Source of the DNA: Verrucomicrobiota bacterium | GTDB lineage: Bacteria > Verrucomicrobiota > Verrucomicrobiia > Limisphaerales > UBA1319 | Length of the DNA: 64,000 bases | Direction: 5' to 3' | NCBI GenBank assembly: GCA_022709905.1 | Contig: JAKLHY010000013.1 | Span: 58,514 to 122,513, forward strand | In this document: positions 28,517 through 37,594 of the stretch, piece after piece | How the letters are laid out: each line of letters opens with the position of its first letter | Position numbering within the stretch: position 1 is the stretch's first letter | Notes under the pieces: generated by a model | Databases searched by the model: none | The model's input: the letters and a program-made list of their open reading frames with translations, nothing else | Told to the model about the DNA's origin: nothing | Translations under genes and position numbers: made by a program

Positions 28517-28604
28517 CGAAGCGCTACCTCAAGCCGACTCGTCGCACGAGGTTCTTTTTTGGAACGTTGACCCTTTGAAACGGTTGGAGGCAGCGCTTCA
28601 TTAG
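28513..28604. repeat. 92-bp palindromic element, copy 1 (attC-like?)
   Basis: The element runs from CTAACGAAGC to GCTTCATTAG. Its first and last 26 bases are imperfect inverted repeats with about six mismatches: CTAACGAAGCGCTACCTC against CTAATGAAGCGCTGCCTC, continuing into AAGCCGAC/CAACCGTT. The middle (28539-28578) is not symmetric. A second, diverged copy of exactly the same length is at 42883-42974. The outer bases resemble integron attC boxes (CTCTAAC for RYYYAAC; ATTAGAG for GTTRRRY, with the crucial G replaced by A). The first bases overlap the stop codon of the Sel1 gene. The 274 bases after it, up to 28878, show no gene. Confidence 0.7.
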
Positions 28605-28878
28605 AGGATGTTCCGCTTCGCGGAACCGCAGGAATCGTCATTGCAGAGCAAGCGATCGTCGTGACTCGCAACCCGTAGGCGGCCCATCTTTTCCGCGCAC
28701 GCTCGCCCACACTATGGCGATGCGGGGATAGCGCACCTCGGAGCCAAGAGGTCCGGAGTTGCTGCCCAGGGCCTGGTTCTTGGCCCAAGCCAACAGGGGC
28801 AGTACTTGCAGATTGCAGGTTGAGTCCCGATTGCCTAACCTCGATTCCATTCAAGATAAGACCAAACAGACAGAATTT

Positions 28879-29937
28879 ATGAAACACATGCTTATCCACG
28901 CGCACACTTTGGATCGGAAGATTGATGCCTGTTTTGCCCGTCGATCCCTTTCCAGAGAGACAAATTCGGCAGTTTGGCACGGGCGGGCGCGCCGTTTTGC
29001 GGCCGCAATTGCATTGGCTTTTGTCGCGCAGACCGGAATCGCCGACGATTTTATGGGACAATACAAAGGCACTTTTTTTCCCGATAGCGCCGTGAAGCTC
29101 GAAGCAACCGCCAAGGTCGTGGCCGAAGGCGATGGCTATTACCGCATCGTCGTGAACGCGCCAGGAAAAGAAGGATATGATGGGGCCTCCGTGGAAATTT
29201 ATGGCCGGCAGTTTGGACCGGAGGTGGGGCTTTTTGGCCGTGCGGGAGGATATCATTGGAACGGGAACATCAGGAACGGGACACTGACCGCCAATTCCGA
29301 TTACGGACAATCCTTCCGATTGAGCAAGATCGAGAGCAAATCCCCGAAAGCAGGATTGACCCCTCCCGAGGGGGCCGTGGTCCTGCTGGCATTCGGATCG
29401 GATCAAGCGCCCGATTTGAGTCAGTGGACCAATCGCGAATGGAAAGCCCTCGACAAAGGCATCATGCAATGCACGCCCGGCAAGGGAGAAAACCGGACCC
29501 AACGCGAGTTCGGCCGCATCGAGCATTTGCACATCGAGTTCCGGCTGCCGCTGGAACCCGGGAACCGCGGCCAGGGACGGGCCAACAGCGGGGTCTATTT
29601 GGCCGATCAATATGAGGTGCAAGTGTTGGATTCGTTTGGGCTGACCCATACCTCGGGTGACTGCGGAGGGCTGTACGGAATCGCCCGGGCCCGGGTCAAC
29701 GCCTCGTTGCCCCCCGAGACCTGGCAGACCTACGATATCACGTTTCAACCGGCCAGGTTGGACAACGACGGCAAGACGCTGGAACAGCCCAAGATCACTG
29801 TCCTCCACAATGGCGTCACCATTCATGAAAATCAGGAGATTCCCAGCAAAACCCACCGGCTCAAAGGTCCGCTCCAACTCCAGGACCACGGGCATCCCAT
29901 CCAATTCCGAAACATTTGGGTGGTCGAAGGGAAGTGA
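28879..29937 (+). CDS. Exported DUF1080 (3-keto-disaccharide hydrolase-like) protein
   Basis: A 352-residue exported protein. The start at 28879 gives a long n-region and a hydrophobic stretch FAAAIALAFVAQTGIA (about 40-55) that should act as signal. Residues about 58-150 form a small beta-rich domain (QYKGTFFPDS, VEIYGRQFGPEVG). Residues about 165-350 are a DUF1080 jelly-roll: HLHIEFRLPLEP, ANSGVYLADQYEVQVLDSFG, DCGGLYGI, WQTYDITFQPAR, and GPLQLQDHGHPIQFRNIWV at the end. DUF1080 domains bind or cleave glycans, including 3-keto-glucosides. It precedes a secreted glycosidase by 94 nt on the same strand and probably works on the same polysaccharide. Confidence 0.85.
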   Translation: MKHMLIHAHTLDRKIDACFARRSLSRETNSAVWHGRARRFAAAIALAFVAQTGIADDFMGQYKGTFFPDSAVKLEATAKVVAEGDGYYRIVVNAPGKEGYDGASVEIYGRQFGPEVGLFGRAGGYHWNGNIRNGTLTANSDYGQSFRLSKIESKSPKAGLTPPEGAVVLLAFGSDQAPDLSQWTNREWKALDKGIMQCTPGKGENRTQREFGRIEHLHIEFRLPLEPGNRGQGRANSGVYLADQYEVQVLDSFGLTHTSGDCGGLYGIARARVNASLPPETWQTYDITFQPARLDNDGKTLEQPKITVLHNGVTIHENQEIPSKTHRLKGPLQLQDHGHPIQFRNIWVVEGK

Positions 29938-30031
29938 TCGCTCACGGGAGTTTGCGATCGGCTTCGCGTCCCGACACCGGAAGTTGGGATGGATTCGCCG
30001 GTCTTTTGTCCTGGGAATCGAATCCGCCGTC

Positions 30032-32728
30032 ATGGTTGCAGTCGCGCTGACGGCCCTGGCGGCGCCGAGCCGATCACTGGATCCGGCCAGTGCCGCTTTG
30101 TTGCAGCGTTCGTTTGCCCAGGGCCGCGAGTATTTTGTCCTTCGGAGCGGGCGGGCCAAGTTGATCGCGCAAGCCGATCAGTTCGATCTCGCCCCCGCGT
30201 TTTGCTATCTGCTCTTTGATGCGGAAGACAATCGCCAATCCGCCCGCAAGGAGCGCGCCTTCAATTTCACCGGCGGGCAGGGCTTCCTCGACAGCGCCCT
30301 CGAAGTCGAACTGGGCGACTTTCCTTTCACGGCCCTAGGACATCAGACTCGGACGCGATGGACGACGGAGGAAGGCATCCCCGCGGCTGAAGCCGTCTGG
30401 TGGTCGGGTGGATTGCGTGTTACGGAGAAACTCCTGGCGCTGGGTCATGATGGATTGTTTCTGCGGAGGATTGAGCTGGCGTCGGTCAATCTTGGTGGGG
30501 CCGAGAGTGTGAAGTTGCGTCTGCGCCTGCCCCCGGGGAAGAGTGGTGTGCGCCAAGGTTGGCTGCTCCAGGAAGGGGAAGGCTGCCGAATCGGATTAGG
30601 CGCTGTGGGCGAGTGGTCCCTGCACGCCGTCCCTCAAAAGAACTGCATCGAAATCGGCCCCTTGACTGTGGCGCCGTCAACGTCGGTGAGGATCGATACC
30701 TTGCTGCTCGTGCAGATGCCATCCCGTGACGAAGCCAACGGGTCGTGGTCGCCCTTATCCATCGGCCAGCGATCCCAGGTCGAGGCGCGCGTGTCATCGG
30801 ATCGGGCGATCTGGATCGAACCGATCAGCCAGCCGAAAACGGCCCTGAATTGGGCCCGCCCGAGCCAGCCTGCTGACAGGTCGATGGCGAGCATCCTCGT
30901 GGGCTACAGCGAGCCGTTGCGCTACCGAATTTTTGGCGCGGGCACAAACCGGTTCACACTGGTTTTTGGCGTGTGCGAAGGGTATCATCAGGAAACCGGC
31001 CAGCGCATTCTTGCGATGGATATCGAGAATCGCCCGCGCAAGATTGTCGATCCGATTGCCGAGGCCGGCCAGAACGTTCCTTTGCTCTTTGCGCTGAATG
31101 CTCAGGACGAAGATGCGGATGGCTTTATTGATATCAATATCGCCGCCGCCGAGATGGCAAAGGATAAAAACCCGATTCTGAATGCGCTCTGGGTTTTCAA
31201 GGGGAACACACCGCCGCTCGAAGACGTCTTGACCGGAAGCCAAAACCTGAGCGCAGCCGCGTTCATTCACGCGCGGCAACCGCAAACCACTCCATTGGGT
31301 GAACTGCTTCCGGCGCTCGAGTTGGGTGGCGTCCTGGCACGAACCCGCGCCTGGTGGGCAGTTGCATCCTCGATCGATACCGATGATCTCGTCGTTCAGG
31401 ACCTCTTTGACAAGGCGCGGTTTGGTTTGCCCGCGATGGTGGCGGACAACGGCGTGATGGACGCCGGCATATTCGAATACGGAGCCCAATGGGTGCGCGA
31501 CACTTCCAACACGCTGTTGGGCCTGCTTCATGCCGGTCACTTCGAACAGGTTCGGCGAGGATTGGCCTATCTTCTGGAGCGGATGGTCAACGCCGAAGGC
31601 AACACCATGATCGCCGGGAGTTATGATGATCCCGACCGCGAGCAGTTCGATCAGATGGGCGAACTGATCCATGTTCTCAAAGCTTATCGCGACTGGACGG
31701 GGGATGATTCGCTGATCCGCGAACATCGGATCAAACTCCTGGCGATGATTGAGCGGCCGCTGCGGCCGGAGTTCAGGGACGGCACAGGCATGGTCCACAA
31801 CCGCCGCGAGTTTTGGGAACGCACCCTCGATGATGCTTACGAACTGGCCTATCAGACTTACGTCATTCTCGGTTTGCGGGACGCCGCCGCGCTGGCGGAA
31901 CCGCTGGGCGCCACCGATCGCGCCAGCCCCTGGAAGGCCGAAGCCGACCGCATTCAGGAGGCGATGCTCAACCATCCCACGCGCGCCCTGGTGGCTGAGG
32001 GACACCTCATCAAGCGCCGATCCGTGAATGGCGAGCGTGTCCAGGTCATCCGTTTTCCCCCGGCCGCGCCGGACGTGCCTCTCCAAACCGAGAGGGTCAA
32101 CCTGGCCGAACCGGACGCCACGATGGCCTTGCCGATCGCATTTCGGCTGATTGACGGGCTATCCCCCCTGGCCCGCAACACACTCGATGAAATTGAAAAG
32201 CTCTGGAACGCGCGCTGGTTCGGCGGCGGTTATGAACGTTACCATTCCAGTGGCCAGTGCGATCAACCAGGCCCCTGGCCGTTTGCGAGCTGCTTCATCC
32301 TGCGCGGACAGCACGAAGCTCGCATGTATGACCGCAGCCGCCGCACTCTCGAGTGGCTCAACACCGTTCAGGGCGGCCGCACCGGCGCTTGGTTCGAGGA
32401 GATACCGCTCGTGCGATCACAAGCTCCAACGGCCGGGATCATTCCATGGACCTCCGGGGAAATCAGCCTCTTCATCGTCCGCCACCTGCTCGGCGCGCGA
32501 TTCGAGGGACAGACGCTGGTTTTAAGCCCATCCCCGTATCCCGGCAGCCCGCCCGTGCGCGCCGACCTGCGTTTTAGGAGCGGCCGCCTCAAACTGGAAT
32601 TACCGGGGCCGGGTCCTTTTCGGCGCGCCGTCGTGAACGGCCAATTCCAAGTCCCTGATGCCAGGGGCGCCATTCGTCTGCCCTCGGATTTTGCCGGGGG
32701 CACGATCCGATTCCAGACCGGGCAATGA
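30032..32728 (+). CDS. Exported six-hairpin glycosidase-like protein
   Basis: An 898-residue protein from the ATG at 30032, which leads to a short hydrophobic signal MVAVALTALAAPS. A TTG at 29984 would add a basic n-region (IRR) and is a good alternative. The frame stays open further upstream but there overlaps the DUF1080 gene. The N-terminal half is beta-rich (TGGQGFLDSALEVELGDF). Residues about 470-830 look like an (alpha/alpha)6 barrel of the glycogen-debranching/GH63/GH15 type: GAQWVRDTSNTLLGLLHAG, EQFDQMGELIHVLKAYRDWTG, WERTLDDAYELAYQTY. Acidic residues in these motifs are candidates for catalysis. A beta tail closes the protein. The substrate is not predictable. Confidence 0.75.
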   Translation: MVAVALTALAAPSRSLDPASAALLQRSFAQGREYFVLRSGRAKLIAQADQFDLAPAFCYLLFDAEDNRQSARKERAFNFTGGQGFLDSALEVELGDFPFTALGHQTRTRWTTEEGIPAAEAVWWSGGLRVTEKLLALGHDGLFLRRIELASVNLGGAESVKLRLRLPPGKSGVRQGWLLQEGEGCRIGLGAVGEWSLHAVPQKNCIEIGPLTVAPSTSVRIDTLLLVQMPSRDEANGSWSPLSIGQRSQVEARVSSDRAIWIEPISQPKTALNWARPSQPADRSMASILVGYSEPLRYRIFGAGTNRFTLVFGVCEGYHQETGQRILAMDIENRPRKIVDPIAEAGQNVPLLFALNAQDEDADGFIDINIAAAEMAKDKNPILNALWVFKGNTPPLEDVLTGSQNLSAAAFIHARQPQTTPLGELLPALELGGVLARTRAWWAVASSIDTDDLVVQDLFDKARFGLPAMVADNGVMDAGIFEYGAQWVRDTSNTLLGLLHAGHFEQVRRGLAYLLERMVNAEGNTMIAGSYDDPDREQFDQMGELIHVLKAYRDWTGDDSLIREHRIKLLAMIERPLRPEFRDGTGMVHNRREFWERTLDDAYELAYQTYVILGLRDAAALAEPLGATDRASPWKAEADRIQEAMLNHPTRALVAEGHLIKRRSVNGERVQVIRFPPAAPDVPLQTERVNLAEPDATMALPIAFRLIDGLSPLARNTLDEIEKLWNARWFGGGYERYHSSGQCDQPGPWPFASCFILRGQHEARMYDRSRRTLEWLNTVQGGRTGAWFEEIPLVRSQAPTAGIIPWTSGEISLFIVRHLLGARFEGQTLVLSPSPYPGSPPVRADLRFRSGRLKLELPGPGPFRRAVVNGQFQVPDARGAIRLPSDFAGGTIRFQTGQ

Positions 32729-32754
32729 GATTAATAACGACCGCGATTATGCGA

Positions 32755-34791
32755 TCAGGATTGTGGTCCGTCGCTCTGGATCCAGAGCTCGGCCATTTTT
32801 TTCTTCAAGGGAACGGTCGAGTTGGTTGGTGAGGTCAAGTACTTTTCAAGTCCCCTGAACAACCGATCGGCAGCGTCGATATACAATTGGTCGGCAGCTT
32901 GCTGCGAGGGAGGTGGCAACGGTTTGATGAGGCCGCACTGCCGCATTTCGGCGCGAAGCTGGGAGGTCCGGATGCACTGCATGGCCAGCCGGGCGTGAGC
33001 GGTCTCGTAAGCATGGCCCAATCCCGCTCGCCCTGCGGCATTTATAAATCGCTCCAGGCGCCCGAGCATCGCGTTGAAGTTTGTGGAGCCCATTGGCATG
33101 CGAGATGAATCGGGTGCTGAAATCACAGGCCGAGAGCGCTTGTTGCTGCCGGGAAATCCTGAGCGATCCAAGCCTTTGCCCAGGGTGATCTCCACTCGAG
33201 CTCTTGGTGGAGTTTTGTCATAGGGCAAGAACACCGAAGTGGCATTGAAGGTCTTCCATCGCAGGCCATTCATCTTCACGCGGGTGATCGGGCCTTGTCC
33301 TATGGCGCTGATGAGCACCTGTTTGGTTCCAAACCGGACCGGATCCAGTTGATCCATGTGGACCAAGGTATCGGGTAGATGGGGGACAAGCGTGAGGCCG
33401 ACGGCGTCGTAGCGATATTCAAAGAGCCCTCGAAGGAACGCAGCGGCAGGGCCCAGCGTGTCGTAGCAAAGGTTCACCGGCTGGTTTGGCTGGTAGACCT
33501 GGCTGCCCCGATGCGTCAGGGGATTATCCATCCGGAATTTCTCCGCAAAAGTGTGCAGCCGCCGGATGGACCGGCGTGCGTCTTCGAATTTGCCCAGTCG
33601 GTAATAGGCCAGAATCATCCGCGCCTCGCAGGTAGACCAGTGACCGCCGTTCACCCACGTCCCATAGCTCCAGAGCCCCACCGGTTCCTCGTAGAGGTCG
33701 TCATAAGATGGATAATTGGGCAAGATGAAATCATAAGGGCGCAGCTCCGGGATGGCTTCGATCTTTTCCATGATGCGCTCTGCCTGGGCATCGTCCACAA
33801 CACGGAAAGCGATGGCGTCGTGGTTGGGTGACGCCTCAAAGTAGCCATGGATTGCCGAGCCAAAAACGCCGTGCTTCACGCCGTCCGGATCCAGGGACCG
33901 AATGAAATAGCCCTCGTCCGTGGCTAGTCGCTGCAATCCGGTTTTTGCGGTATCGCGCAGACGGACGTAGTCTGCTTCTTGCGAGGTTCGACCTGCGAGT
34001 TTCTCCAGTTCGATCAGCCGGTCCAGGGCCGCAATATACGTAATGCTCAGCCCTGTTAGGTATGATTTGTCATAGCTGCCGTCGGGCTTTTTCCAACCGG
34101 CAAAGCTGGGAGCCAGGAGATTGGCGGCTGGGCCGGCAAAAAAGAGGTTGTTCTTCGGGTCTCGGCGGGACTCGATGAAACGGGCACAGCGCTCGAGTTT
34201 GGGCAGGTATTTCCCGATCATTGCCGCATCACGGCTGATCAGGAGCGATTCGCTTTGCAGCAGCAGTCCCGCGGCCGTGAATTCCATGCCCCAGTCATGA
34301 ATTGCGGTGCGACCATCCCCCTGCTTATAGATGATAAAACCGGGCCGCGCGGCATCACAGAGACAACCATCCGGCGCGATCCAATCAAACGGCGCCGCCG
34401 CTCCCACCCGCTTCCCGTCGCCCATTTGGTCGAACCAAAGGTCGTGTGAGTTCTGCAGAAACGTGGTCAGGGGTTCCTGTAGGAATGGCAGAATGCTGTA
34501 CGTTGTTCCATAGGAGTTTTGGATCCACCAGGCATCCCAGGTCGGGCCTTCCACGAAGCCGTTCCACTTCGGTTCGTAGAGCATGGTGAGATTCTGAAGC
34601 TCCGGATCCGGTTCGAACATCCGCCGCGAGATTTCCAGGAACCGGAGATGCTCGATGTCTCCCACGCCGCGGTAATGTTTCCCTGCGAAGGTATCCAAAG
34701 CAGGCTTGGCGAGTGACACGATGGGAGGACTATGAATGACACAGAACACGCCAACACTGCCGACAAAGGTCCGAAACAGACTGGAAATCAT
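32755..34791 (-). CDS. Exported six-hairpin glycosidase family protein
   Basis: A 678-residue protein, convergent with the previous glycosidase (26 nt between stops). The start at 34791 gives an N-terminal hydrophobic signal (SLFRTFVGSVGVFCVIHS); the frame is open to 34956 without a signal. The core (about 90-520) is an (alpha/alpha)6 barrel: WNGFVEGPTWDAWWIQNSYG, IHDWGMEFTAAGLLLQSE, WSYGTWVNGGHWSTCEARM and DTLGPAAAFLRGLFEYRYD. A beta domain and an unusual basic, helical C-terminal extension (about 590-678, with RMPMGSTNFNAMLGRLERF) follow. It may act on plant or algal polysaccharide together with its convergent neighbour; no substrate can be assigned. Confidence 0.75.
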   Translation of the reverse strand: MISSLFRTFVGSVGVFCVIHSPPIVSLAKPALDTFAGKHYRGVGDIEHLRFLEISRRMFEPDPELQNLTMLYEPKWNGFVEGPTWDAWWIQNSYGTTYSILPFLQEPLTTFLQNSHDLWFDQMGDGKRVGAAAPFDWIAPDGCLCDAARPGFIIYKQGDGRTAIHDWGMEFTAAGLLLQSESLLISRDAAMIGKYLPKLERCARFIESRRDPKNNLFFAGPAANLLAPSFAGWKKPDGSYDKSYLTGLSITYIAALDRLIELEKLAGRTSQEADYVRLRDTAKTGLQRLATDEGYFIRSLDPDGVKHGVFGSAIHGYFEASPNHDAIAFRVVDDAQAERIMEKIEAIPELRPYDFILPNYPSYDDLYEEPVGLWSYGTWVNGGHWSTCEARMILAYYRLGKFEDARRSIRRLHTFAEKFRMDNPLTHRGSQVYQPNQPVNLCYDTLGPAAAFLRGLFEYRYDAVGLTLVPHLPDTLVHMDQLDPVRFGTKQVLISAIGQGPITRVKMNGLRWKTFNATSVFLPYDKTPPRARVEITLGKGLDRSGFPGSNKRSRPVISAPDSSRMPMGSTNFNAMLGRLERFINAAGRAGLGHAYETAHARLAMQCIRTSQLRAEMRQCGLIKPLPPPSQQAADQLYIDAADRLFRGLEKYLTSPTNSTVPLKKKMAELWIQSDGPQS

Positions 34792-34968
34792 ACGAACAAG
34801 TGTAATGCCGCCAGTGGAATAAGGAATCCAGAAAACAGGGCTTCCAATTGAATGCCTGGTAGCCGAGATGAAAACAACGCCACGAGCCGGCAATGCGGCC
34901 CGGACGATCTTCAGGGAACCTGATCGGGCGCCAGACGGTCGCACCATGCCTGACATCAGGCCAAGCTA

Positions 34969-35790
34969 TTATCGGGGCCGGGTGGCTGGAGGGACATATT
35001 TACGGTGCCAATAGAAGAACCACAGGTCCTCAAGACGCGCCAGTTCGACGTGGCCATCATAGCACGCGATGTTGATTGCCCCCGGAAGCCTCTGGCCGGC
35101 AGGCACCGAGCGGGGCGCCGACCTGGCGCTATTCGGGCCATGCCGGGCGATGGTGTATCGGCCCATCCCACCCGCCGGCCCGTCTCCCAGATACAGATTG
35201 CGAGCCGGGGCGTTGTTCGTGTCCGGCCAGGCGTCCACCCACATGGAATCCCCAAAGACCGGTGTGCGCGAGGGATTCTGGATGCCCTGTTCTCCTCCGA
35301 ATTCGTGGTCGGCCGCACTGACGCCGGAGTAGAGCCACGAGTTGAAAGCGTAGCCTCCCTGATAGCCATTGGCAGCATTGGTGCGCCAAAGCCACGTCTC
35401 GTCAGCGGTTCCATAATCCGGATTCAGGGTGTGCCGCGCAATCCGCTTGCGAGGTTCCGGAGCTGAAGGACAGTAGCGCACCTGGTGGACATTGGCATGG
35501 TTTCGGATCAGGATGGCCATCCACAAGTCGCGCTCCTGAGTATAGGGCAGGGTTTTTCCATAATCATTGAAATACATGAAATTGGCCAAACCCATCTGCT
35601 TGAGGTTACTCGCGCAACGGATCTGCTGGCCCTTAAGTTTCGCCCTCGAAAGCGAGGGCAACAACATGCCCGCCAGAATGGCAATGATCGCGATCACAAC
35701 CAGGAGTTCGATCAATGTAAACGCGCCGGAAACGCGGGGGGTAAGGTGAGGGACAGAATCCGAAAGCCAAGCCATTTTATGTTCTCTCAT
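34969..35790 (-). CDS. Verrucomicrobial pseudopilin (type II/IV-like, DGH C-terminus)
   Basis: A 273-residue protein with a prepilin peptidase site A|FTLIELL at about residues 24-31, followed by the hydrophobic helix [21 protein letters not shown]. The globular part has the signature of verrucomicrobial/lentisphaeral pseudopilins (DUF1559-related): [18 protein letters not shown] and, near the end, [21 protein letters not shown], then WHRKYVPP. A start at 35775 is equally possible. It is upstream of the exported glycosidase on the same strand (177 nt apart). Such orphan pseudopilins are numerous in this phylum; a role in secretion or surface display is assumed but not shown. Confidence 0.88.
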   Translation of the reverse strand: MREHKMAWLSDSVPHLTPRVSGAFTLIELLVVIAIIAILAGMLLPSLSRAKLKGQQIRCASNLKQMGLANFMYFNDYGKTLPYTQERDLWMAILIRNHANVHQVRYCPSAPEPRKRIARHTLNPDYGTADETWLWRTNAANGYQGGYAFNSWLYSGVSAADHEFGGEQGIQNPSRTPVFGDSMWVDAWPDTNNAPARNLYLGDGPAGGMGRYTIARHGPNSARSAPRSVPAGQRLPGAINIACYDGHVELARLEDLWFFYWHRKYVPPATRPR

Positions 35791-35951
35791 AGCTGGGGGG
35801 TCTTTTGTTCTTCAGAACAAGCCTACATGCAATAACAGGCCGCTGCAAGCCACGGCCCGAGTTATCCTCAGCTTGTTCACAACGGCCGGGCCGCCATTCG
35901 GCTCGAACACCGCGGCATCGAGGATTGGAGCCTGGAACCGAATCTGCGCCT

Positions 35952-36320
35952 TCAGTGTCCGCCGACAACCGTGTGCCCGCATCGACGCAGGTCCTCGGTC
36001 AGATCTTTCTCCATTTGGACCGCAGCCTCGAAGGGCATTGGATTCAGGTGGGCGTATAGCTCTGGCAAAAGCCGGATGCCAAAACGTTTCACGAAAGACG
36101 ACGCTTTATCTCCCTTTTTATGATTGGCAAAGCGTTCTTCAGGAGTCAGACCCGTCATCCCCACGTAGAAACAGGGCTTCTCCGAGTCAGCCTCCGGATT
36201 GAGCCGACGAACCTTGCGAGACCGGCGGATCGCGCCCGAAAGCAGCACCACATAGACACTATGATGATCCTGAGCGGGCTGATAGCCGGGACGAAGCCGC
36301 TTGAGTGTTCGCCGCTTCAT
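35952..36320 (-). CDS. GIY-YIG-like nuclease-domain protein
   Basis: A 122-residue protein. HSVYVVLLS (about 20-28) and FYVGMTGLTPEERFANHKKG (about 51-70) are the two strands and following helix of a GIY-YIG fold. E99 in PFEAAVQMEKDLTEDLR would be the catalytic glutamate. The arginine expected on the helix after YVG is R63 in EERF. A C-terminal GHTVVGG resembles the NxxGG end of related stand-alone GIY-YIG proteins. The role is unknown. The gene lies among accessory genes next to a gene remnant. Confidence 0.7.
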   Translation of the reverse strand: MKRRTLKRLRPGYQPAQDHHSVYVVLLSGAIRRSRKVRRLNPEADSEKPCFYVGMTGLTPEERFANHKKGDKASSFVKRFGIRLLPELYAHLNPMPFEAAVQMEKDLTEDLRRCGHTVVGGH

Positions 36321-36325
36321 GGAGT

Positions 36326-36556
36326 TTATGCACGTTCAGATGACACAAGTGGCGACTTCGGCACCAGCCAGGTGCCCGCCAGGCGATCCTGCAGACTTCG
36401 GTCCGGAAGCAGTGCCGACACCGTCGCTAGAGCGCCTGCCAGGCCCATGCCCGCCAGGAGCGCCCCCTGGAAGCTCATCCACGGCGCCACGTGTGGCATT
36501 CCAATCGGGAACAGCCGATTCGGTCGAAATGAATTTCGCATCCCGCGTCGTTGCAC
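36326..36556 (-). pseudogene. Remnant of an RDD-family membrane protein gene
   Basis: A 76-codon frame whose last third, with GALLAGMGLAGALATVSALL, then DRSLQDRLAGTWLVP, looks like the end of an RDD domain (final membrane helix plus RxxxDRLAGT). The first two membrane helices and the RDD arginine/aspartates are missing, and the sequence upstream shows no continuation in any frame. The likeliest reading is a 5'-truncated leftover. A short intact gene is less likely. The rest of the 36321-36653 gap shows nothing. Confidence 0.35.
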
Positions 36557-36653
36557 GCTCCTGACAGATCACTGCGGGGATGCGCGTCTCTCGCGCCCGG
36601 CGGGAGGCGAAAACCCCTTGCGACGAAACACCAGCCAATTGAGAGACACCACC

Positions 36654-37514
36654 CTAGGTCGTGTGGCCCAAGATCAGATTGAGCAGAGGTTTGGCGTCGC
36701 GGAAATCGGGGATGACGAGGTCCGCACCGACACCGAAGAGGCGTTGGCGCTTCCATTCGTCCATTTGGCCGGAACCATTGTGGGCTTCGTCGCTCGCGAC
36801 GGCTACAGCCAGGCCGCCGACCTCCTTGGTGTTCTCAATCTCGACATAGCCATCACCGAAGGAGAGCAGTTGGGCGCCTGGGATCTGGTTTTCACGGAGG
36901 ATACGGTCGATGACCATTTTCTTCGAGAAATTCTGGTAATGATCAAGAGCTCCATAGATGTGAGGGCCGAAGTAGGGGGTAAGTTCGAGGAGTTCGGCCT
37001 CCTGCTTGACGTATTGTTCATCGGTGCCGCTGGCCAGGAAGAGAGGCAGATTGCGCGCGCGGAGCAGATCGAGGAGTGGCCGGGCGCCAAACACCAGCAG
37101 GTCATCGGGCTGAAGCCGGCCGGTCTGGAGTCCTTCGATGCGATGCTGGATCCGTTGGTTCAGGCGGCGGAGGTATTCGTGTTTGTACCCCAAGGGCTCC
37201 TGGGGGATTCCTCCACGCTCCTTGACGCGCTCGGCGAACTGAATCATCTGATAGATGGTCTGTTTGCCGTTCAGGCGCATCATGTCTTCCCAGAGCATCT
37301 CGCGCACCTCCGGCTCGGTATCCCCGGGCACGCGGGGCAGCATTTCCTGGAACATAGGCAGCATGACCTCAGGCCAGCCCTGGCGGATGAGCGAGAGCGT
37401 GCCGTCGAAATCGAACAGCACATGGCTGATGGCGGCCTTCGAGGAGAACCCAGGCCGGACCTCGATCTTGCCGGCGAAATCATTGAGCATCGACATAGGG
37501 TGGAATTCAGCCAC
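36654..37514 (-). CDS. HAD-superfamily hydrolase
   Basis: A 286-residue cytosolic phosphatase-like protein. Motif I is VLFDFDGTLS (about 32-41, nucleophile in DFDGT), motif II LFLASGTDE, motif III a lysine in FSKKMVIDRIL, and motif IV LLSFGDGYVEIE. The cap is a helical C1 insertion (about 45-150). The family covers phosphoglycolate phosphatase-like enzymes; the substrate is not predictable. An alternative start lies at 37496. It is divergent from the MoxR operon with 80 nt between. Confidence 0.85.
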   Translation of the reverse strand: MAEFHPMSMLNDFAGKIEVRPGFSSKAAISHVLFDFDGTLSLIRQGWPEVMLPMFQEMLPRVPGDTEPEVREMLWEDMMRLNGKQTIYQMIQFAERVKERGGIPQEPLGYKHEYLRRLNQRIQHRIEGLQTGRLQPDDLLVFGARPLLDLLRARNLPLFLASGTDEQYVKQEAELLELTPYFGPHIYGALDHYQNFSKKMVIDRILRENQIPGAQLLSFGDGYVEIENTKEVGGLAVAVASDEAHNGSGQMDEWKRQRLFGVGADLVIPDFRDAKPLLNLILGHTT

Positions 37515-37594
37515 GGCCGGGACGTTTTGCCAATCTCCAAACCAATCGGGAAGGAATGGTCACGGCCTTGAAGTCATGATAACATCCTGGTTGT

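Noticed and set aside
29657..30031. Extended start for the 898-residue glycosidase
   Set aside because: The upstream part overlaps the DUF1080 gene in another frame and is Ser/Arg/Pro-rich without protein-like pattern; a signal peptide begins at or just before 30032.
30794..32086. 430-codon open frame on the minus strand
   Set aside because: Antisense to the exported glycosidase; no motif, no context.
36120..37571. 483-codon plus-strand frame
   Set aside because: Runs antisense through the GIY-YIG and HAD genes; no family resemblance.
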